Source: an uncultured Lachnospiraceae bacterium (GTDB taxonomy: Bacteria > Bacillota > Clostridia > Lachnospirales > Lachnospiraceae). From it: a stretch of DNA of 19,138 nt. How positions within the stretch are numbered: position 1 is the stretch's first letter; every line of letters begins with the position of its first letter. The notes under the pieces are model-generated. The model was not told the origin of the DNA and did no database searches. It worked only from the letters and a program-made list of their open reading frames with translations. The DNA lies in contig CANQEC010000018.1 in NCBI GenBank assembly GCA_947594335.1, forward strand, positions 1 to 19,138. The letters are read 5' to 3'. A program made the position numbers and the translations under genes. Shown one piece after another: positions 16,026 to 19,138 of this stretch.

Positions 16026-17390
16026 TCAGACGCTGACAAATATTCTGCGGTGGTCGTTCTCCTCATTCTCGCTGATGGAATCTATTTTTATCCAGGGGTG
16101 TTTTTTCATCCAGTATTCCAGCAGCTCCAGCTCCAGAGGTCCTCCGAAATTCCCGCTGTCACTGGACCAGAACCATTCCTCCTCATCTTTTCCGCTCATG
16201 CGCAGACACCCTTCCCGCGCCAGCTTTTCTCCGTCACAATCCCAGAAGGCTGTCGTGATATCTTCCATTTCCTGATAGGTGAAGGAATCCCGCCAGGGTT
16301 CGATCCCCTCGTCCTCCAGCACAGGATACAGCAGATACTCATCGACAAGGTTATAATAAGAATCCCAGGAAAACGACTTTACGCAAATCAGTCTGTTGCC
16401 GCTCCAATTGATGCAGATCGGAATACCGCCCCGTTTGATCTTCCGGTACATAATTTCTCCCACATCAATGTAGGTTTTCCCATAGACTCCCTTTATCGTG
16501 CCGTCCTTTTTCTGCTCCGCCTGCTTTTTGACCACCTCCATCCTCTTGAATTTTCCGTACCCTCTGTCCGCTTTCAGCTGCACCTTGTACAGCTCCGGTA
16601 CACGGCGCAGCCGTTTTTTTCTTTTCTTTCCTCCTTTTCTTTCTTCTTCCTCATCGTCCGGACATGTCATTATGCAGGTTCTCGCAAAAATCTCCGTTTT
16701 CTCCATTGTGTCCGGAAATTCGATCAGCTCCAGGGAGCTGTCGGCAAAGGCATACCGGCTGATCGTTTCAACCGATTCCGGAAGCACCAGCTCCTTCATC
16801 CCCGAGTTTGAAAACGCAAATTCCCGAATTTCCGTCAGCGTCTTTGGAAGCGTGACCGAACGGGTTTCCCACAGATCGTAAAAAGCGAATTTGCCAAGCG
16901 TATGTACTCCTTCCGGAACCTCCAGATGGCTTTTTTCCGCAAAACAGGTATATAAAACTCCCTCCTCACAATAAAAATCTCCCCACCGTCCGATCGCCCA
17001 CGGTGTATTTTTGAACGCTTCCATCCCAAACCACACTGTTTTGGGGGAATCACAGGCATATTCGTCGTAAACATACAAAAACTGCTCCCGTTTTGTATTC
17101 ACCTCCTCCAGAGAGCGGCAGTTTTCGAACGCATACGCATGAACACGCTGCAAAGTTTCGGGAAGATAAACTTTCTTTAATTCTGAACATCCGTCGAACG
17201 ATTTCATTCCGATCTCCGTGACGCCTTCGGAGATATGCAGCTCCCGGATCTGTTCTCTCTCTTCATACCATGGCGGAACCGGATTCTCTCCGCAGGAAAA
17301 ATCCGGCAGCCGTCCGGATCCGAAAACCGTCAGACAACCTGTTTCATCGAGACTCCAGCTTAACAGATTCTTGTTTGATTCAGAAATCAT
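16026..17390 (-). CDS. Non-secreted leucine-rich repeat (LRR_5-like) protein, function unknown
   Basis: 454 residues from ATG 17390; GGAGG lies 10 bases upstream. A GTG two codons earlier is possible but only 4 bases from that site. There is no signal peptide or membrane segment. The N-terminus (9-35, SWSLDETGCLTVFGSGRLPD) resembles the short domain that often precedes LRR_5 arrays. Residues ~48-98 and ~155-228 are irregular LRR_5 repeats (EGVTEIGMKSFDGCSELKKV, PKTLTEIREFAFSNSGMKEL). At 245-263 an acidic run (DDEEEE) is followed directly by a basic run (KKRKKRLRR). The C-terminal ~190 residues are rich in Trp, Tyr and acidic residues, and I do not recognise them. Possibly an intracellular protein-protein interaction factor. 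No clear promoter could be chosen in the 242-base gap upstream. Confidence 0.7.
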   Translation of the reverse strand: MISESNKNLLSWSLDETGCLTVFGSGRLPDFSCGENPVPPWYEEREQIRELHISEGVTEIGMKSFDGCSELKKVYLPETLQRVHAYAFENCRSLEEVNTKREQFLYVYDEYACDSPKTVWFGMEAFKNTPWAIGRWGDFYCEEGVLYTCFAEKSHLEVPEGVHTLGKFAFYDLWETRSVTLPKTLTEIREFAFSNSGMKELVLPESVETISRYAFADSSLELIEFPDTMEKTEIFARTCIMTCPDDEEEERKGGKKRKKRLRRVPELYKVQLKADRGYGKFKRMEVVKKQAEQKKDGTIKGVYGKTYIDVGEIMYRKIKRGGIPICINWSGNRLICVKSFSWDSYYNLVDEYLLYPVLEDEGIEPWRDSFTYQEMEDITTAFWDCDGEKLAREGCLRMSGKDEEEWFWSSDSGNFGGPLELELLEYWMKKHPWIKIDSISENEENDHRRIFVSV

Positions 17391-17632
17391 AGACACACGT
17401 CCTCCATCATAAAAACCGGTTTCTTACAAGTTCCCAATATTCTGTTGTCATGGTACTGCCCGCCCGTTCCGATTCTTTTTTTGTTTCCGGTTTCTGCCCC
17501 GGTCCTTGTTTCGACAGAAAGAATCTTACTCCACGGACAAATTTTATTTTTTTGCCGGGATTTTTATTTTGCGGACAGTGTAAGATGTGGTTTTTCCGGA
17601 GTCGTTAAGGACAAATTTTGGCGGCAGCTGTT

Positions 17633-19138
17633 TTAAAGTACGTCGTACGTCTTTTTAAATTCACTTCCCGAAACAAAATTAAAATCCGCGTCCGTCACAT
17701 TGCGGCTGTCATCATACTGAATATCATAGAACACGATAACGGCGTCCCTGGCCGCGGTCAGCGTATCACCCCAGAGCGGAGCGGAAAAATACGCGGTTTC
17801 GCTGGATTCATCAATGACAAGTCCTTTATGGCTGATCAGAAATTCCACTTCCTGGCAGGGCGGTTCCTCGATATCCCAGGCTTTCAGAGGCTTGGGAATC
17901 TGCTCATACTCATCTCCCCCAAGCGGCCTGTGATTCTTCAGGAAAAATTCCCGGCTGTTGGGGTACGGTCTCCCGGCGGAATCCGTCTTGATATAATCTC
18001 CCGTTTTTGCCTCCTCTCCGTCCGTCGCTTCCTGGGAAAAGATTCTCCAGTGCGATTCATCTGTCTGCTTTATAAGTCCTTTCTCCGTCAGCTCATCGAT
18101 CACTTTGCTGCTTTCTCCCAGACAATATGCCTTTACCAGTTTGCCTGTTTTTTTCTTCACTGTCTTCATTGATGTCGTCTCCTTTATTGTTTTTCCGTCT
18201 GCCATGCCCGGATCTGCGCCGCACAGACAGCACATTTCCCCTGCGGATTTATTTTCTGCATACCTTGTGAAACAGCGAAGCTGTTTCACGCCCCGCAGAG
18301 CATGCATTGCGGAATACCCCTCGGTATAATTTATGGAAATATTGACCGGATATATGCGGCGCACAGCGCTTTTCGCCGTGAAATTCCATCCGATAAGACC
18401 TGCTGCCACAAGCACGCCCGCAAGGACGGCCGGCAGGGCCCGGATTCCTCTTTTCTCCGGCCTTTCAGTTTCTTCCTCCAGCTCTTTCTCTCCTGCCGCC
18501 TGCCCGCCGTGCGCGGCTTCGGCTTTTTTATTTTCCCGCCAGCACCAGATCAGCAGCGCGAACGCGATCGTATCCATGTACAGAGACGTTTCCCCTGCGA
18601 ACGGCAGACCGATCGGAAGCGGCAGAATCCCCAGACTGTAAGGGATCCCGACCAGCACTCTGAACGCGAGAGACCACCAGGCCGCGTGGTATATCAGATA
18701 ATTTCTGCTGTCCTTCGCCTTCCCCAGCAGCTTCCTCGCCGCCGCCAGAAACACAAGCAGAAGAACTGTGATCGCCAGAGCAGCCGCCCATCCCCAGTAA
18801 TACAGCGCGCTCTGCAGATAATTGCCGTGATTAAACAGCAGCTCCTGAATCTGCTGATCCGTCTGCAGGACAAATGACGGTTCTGCGGCGGCATTTTCCA
18901 GGAGGCGGGAAACCGTTTTCGCGTAGCCTGCCCAGTTTCCGGCATATGTATACTGCGTCAGAGTCTGACCCGGATAATGAAGCAGAACCAGCAGACCTGC
19001 CCAGAGTCCCGCATATAAGATCACGCCCGCGGCCGCGTTTCCCTTTCTTCTGGTATCCTTCCACACAAAACTTCTTACGGCGGCTGTCACCGTCAGCAGA
19101 TCGACCGCGGCCAGCTCGATCATCCAGACATTGCTTTT
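17633..19138 (-). CDS. Multi-pass membrane protein with large extracytoplasmic C-terminal domain, 5' end missing
   Basis: The frame is open to the right edge (reading KSNVW before the ATG at 19121-19123), and no Shine-Dalgarno precedes that ATG, so the true start probably lies outside the window. Counting from that ATG, predicted membrane helices are ~30-49, 106-128, 142-166, 180-195 and 229-247. A charged loop at 196-228 (EKELEEETERPEKRG) is probably cytosolic. About 250 residues follow, probably outside the cell, including a CCLCG cysteine cluster (~297-301) and ending KKTYDVL. I do not recognise the family. A membrane region followed by a large C-terminal outside domain would fit an ABC-type permease-like protein, but no ATPase gene is visible. 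Confidence 0.65.
   Translation of the reverse strand, partial: KSNVWMIELAAVDLLTVTAAVRSFVWKDTRRKGNAAAGVILYAGLWAGLLVLLHYPGQTLTQYTYAGNWAGYAKTVSRLLENAAAEPSFVLQTDQQIQELLFNHGNYLQSALYYWGWAAALAITVLLLVFLAAARKLLGKAKDSRNYLIYHAAWWSLAFRVLVGIPYSLGILPLPIGLPFAGETSLYMDTIAFALLIWCWRENKKAEAAHGGQAAGEKELEEETERPEKRGIRALPAVLAGVLVAAGLIGWNFTAKSAVRRIYPVNISINYTEGYSAMHALRGVKQLRCFTRYAENKSAGEMCCLCGADPGMADGKTIKETTSMKTVKKKTGKLVKAYCLGESSKVIDELTEKGLIKQTDESHWRIFSQEATDGEEAKTGDYIKTDSAGRPYPNSREFFLKNHRPLGGDEYEQIPKPLKAWDIEEPPCQEVEFLISHKGLVIDESSETAYFSAPLWGDTLTAARDAVIVFYDIQYDDSRNVTDADFNFVSGSEFKKTYDVL
18267..18289. repeat. Perfect 10-bp hairpin inside the membrane protein gene
   Basis: GTGAAACAGC (18267-18276) and GCTGTTTCAC (18280-18289) with a 3-base loop, inside coding sequence for GVKQLRCF. 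A perfect tight stem like this is unusual in a coding region; it may be a small inserted palindrome or an mRNA pause or processing element. Confidence 0.6.

Noticed and set aside
17535..17619. Two GGACAAATTTT direct repeats in the gap after the membrane protein gene
   Set aside because: Eleven AT-rich bases repeated twice, with no element between them; could be chance.

Overview
The window looks like a chromosomal segment of a Gram-positive gut-type Clostridia, most likely Lachnospiraceae. The reasons are strong AGGAGG-type ribosome binding sites, moderate G+C in most genes, BspA-like LRR_5 proteins, a nuclease-helicase fusion of the DinG/XPD type, and an Rpn-family (PD-(D/E)XK transposase-like) remnant. 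This is inferred from gene families, not from a marker gene. No rRNA, tRNA or CRISPR array was seen.

Layout. 1-117 (-): start of a secreted amino-acid ABC transporter binding protein, cut by the window edge, with a good sigma-A promoter. 214-2988 (-): large Fe-S helicase with an N-terminal RecB/Cas4-like nuclease domain. 3097-4680: visibly AT-rich island carrying a DUF1016/YhcG-type nuclease (-), with a possible degraded gene tail on the other strand. 4681-8119 (+): ECF sigma factor followed by a single-pass membrane protein with a short cytosolic N-terminus and an extracytoplasmic beta-propeller, a plausible sigma/anti-sigma signalling pair. The propeller protein carries two in-frame repeat regions, one of which is exactly six 36-bp units. 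8459-8902 (+): C-terminal third of an Rpn-family protein ending in a heptad coiled coil. 9001-9960 (-): monoacylglycerol-lipase-like alpha/beta hydrolase. 10280-14587 (-): secreted 1435-residue LRR_5 protein with 22 gapless 23-residue repeats, a structured leader, and a hairpin sitting between its Shine-Dalgarno and ATG. 14880-15842 (-): ADP-ribosylglycohydrolase. 16026-17390 (-): non-secreted LRR_5-like protein. 17633-19138 (-): unrecognised multi-pass membrane protein, 5' end outside the window.

How the genes work together. The clearest functional unit is the sigma factor plus beta-propeller protein. The others look like separate transcription units, several bounded by long hairpins that can terminate in both directions (10180-10233, 14786-14848). 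The most interesting candidates are the propeller-type putative anti-sigma sensor, the orphan Rpn C-terminal domain (in other bacteria the equivalent C-terminal product acts as an intragenic antitoxin), and the hairpin that may create a functional Shine-Dalgarno distance for the big LRR gene.
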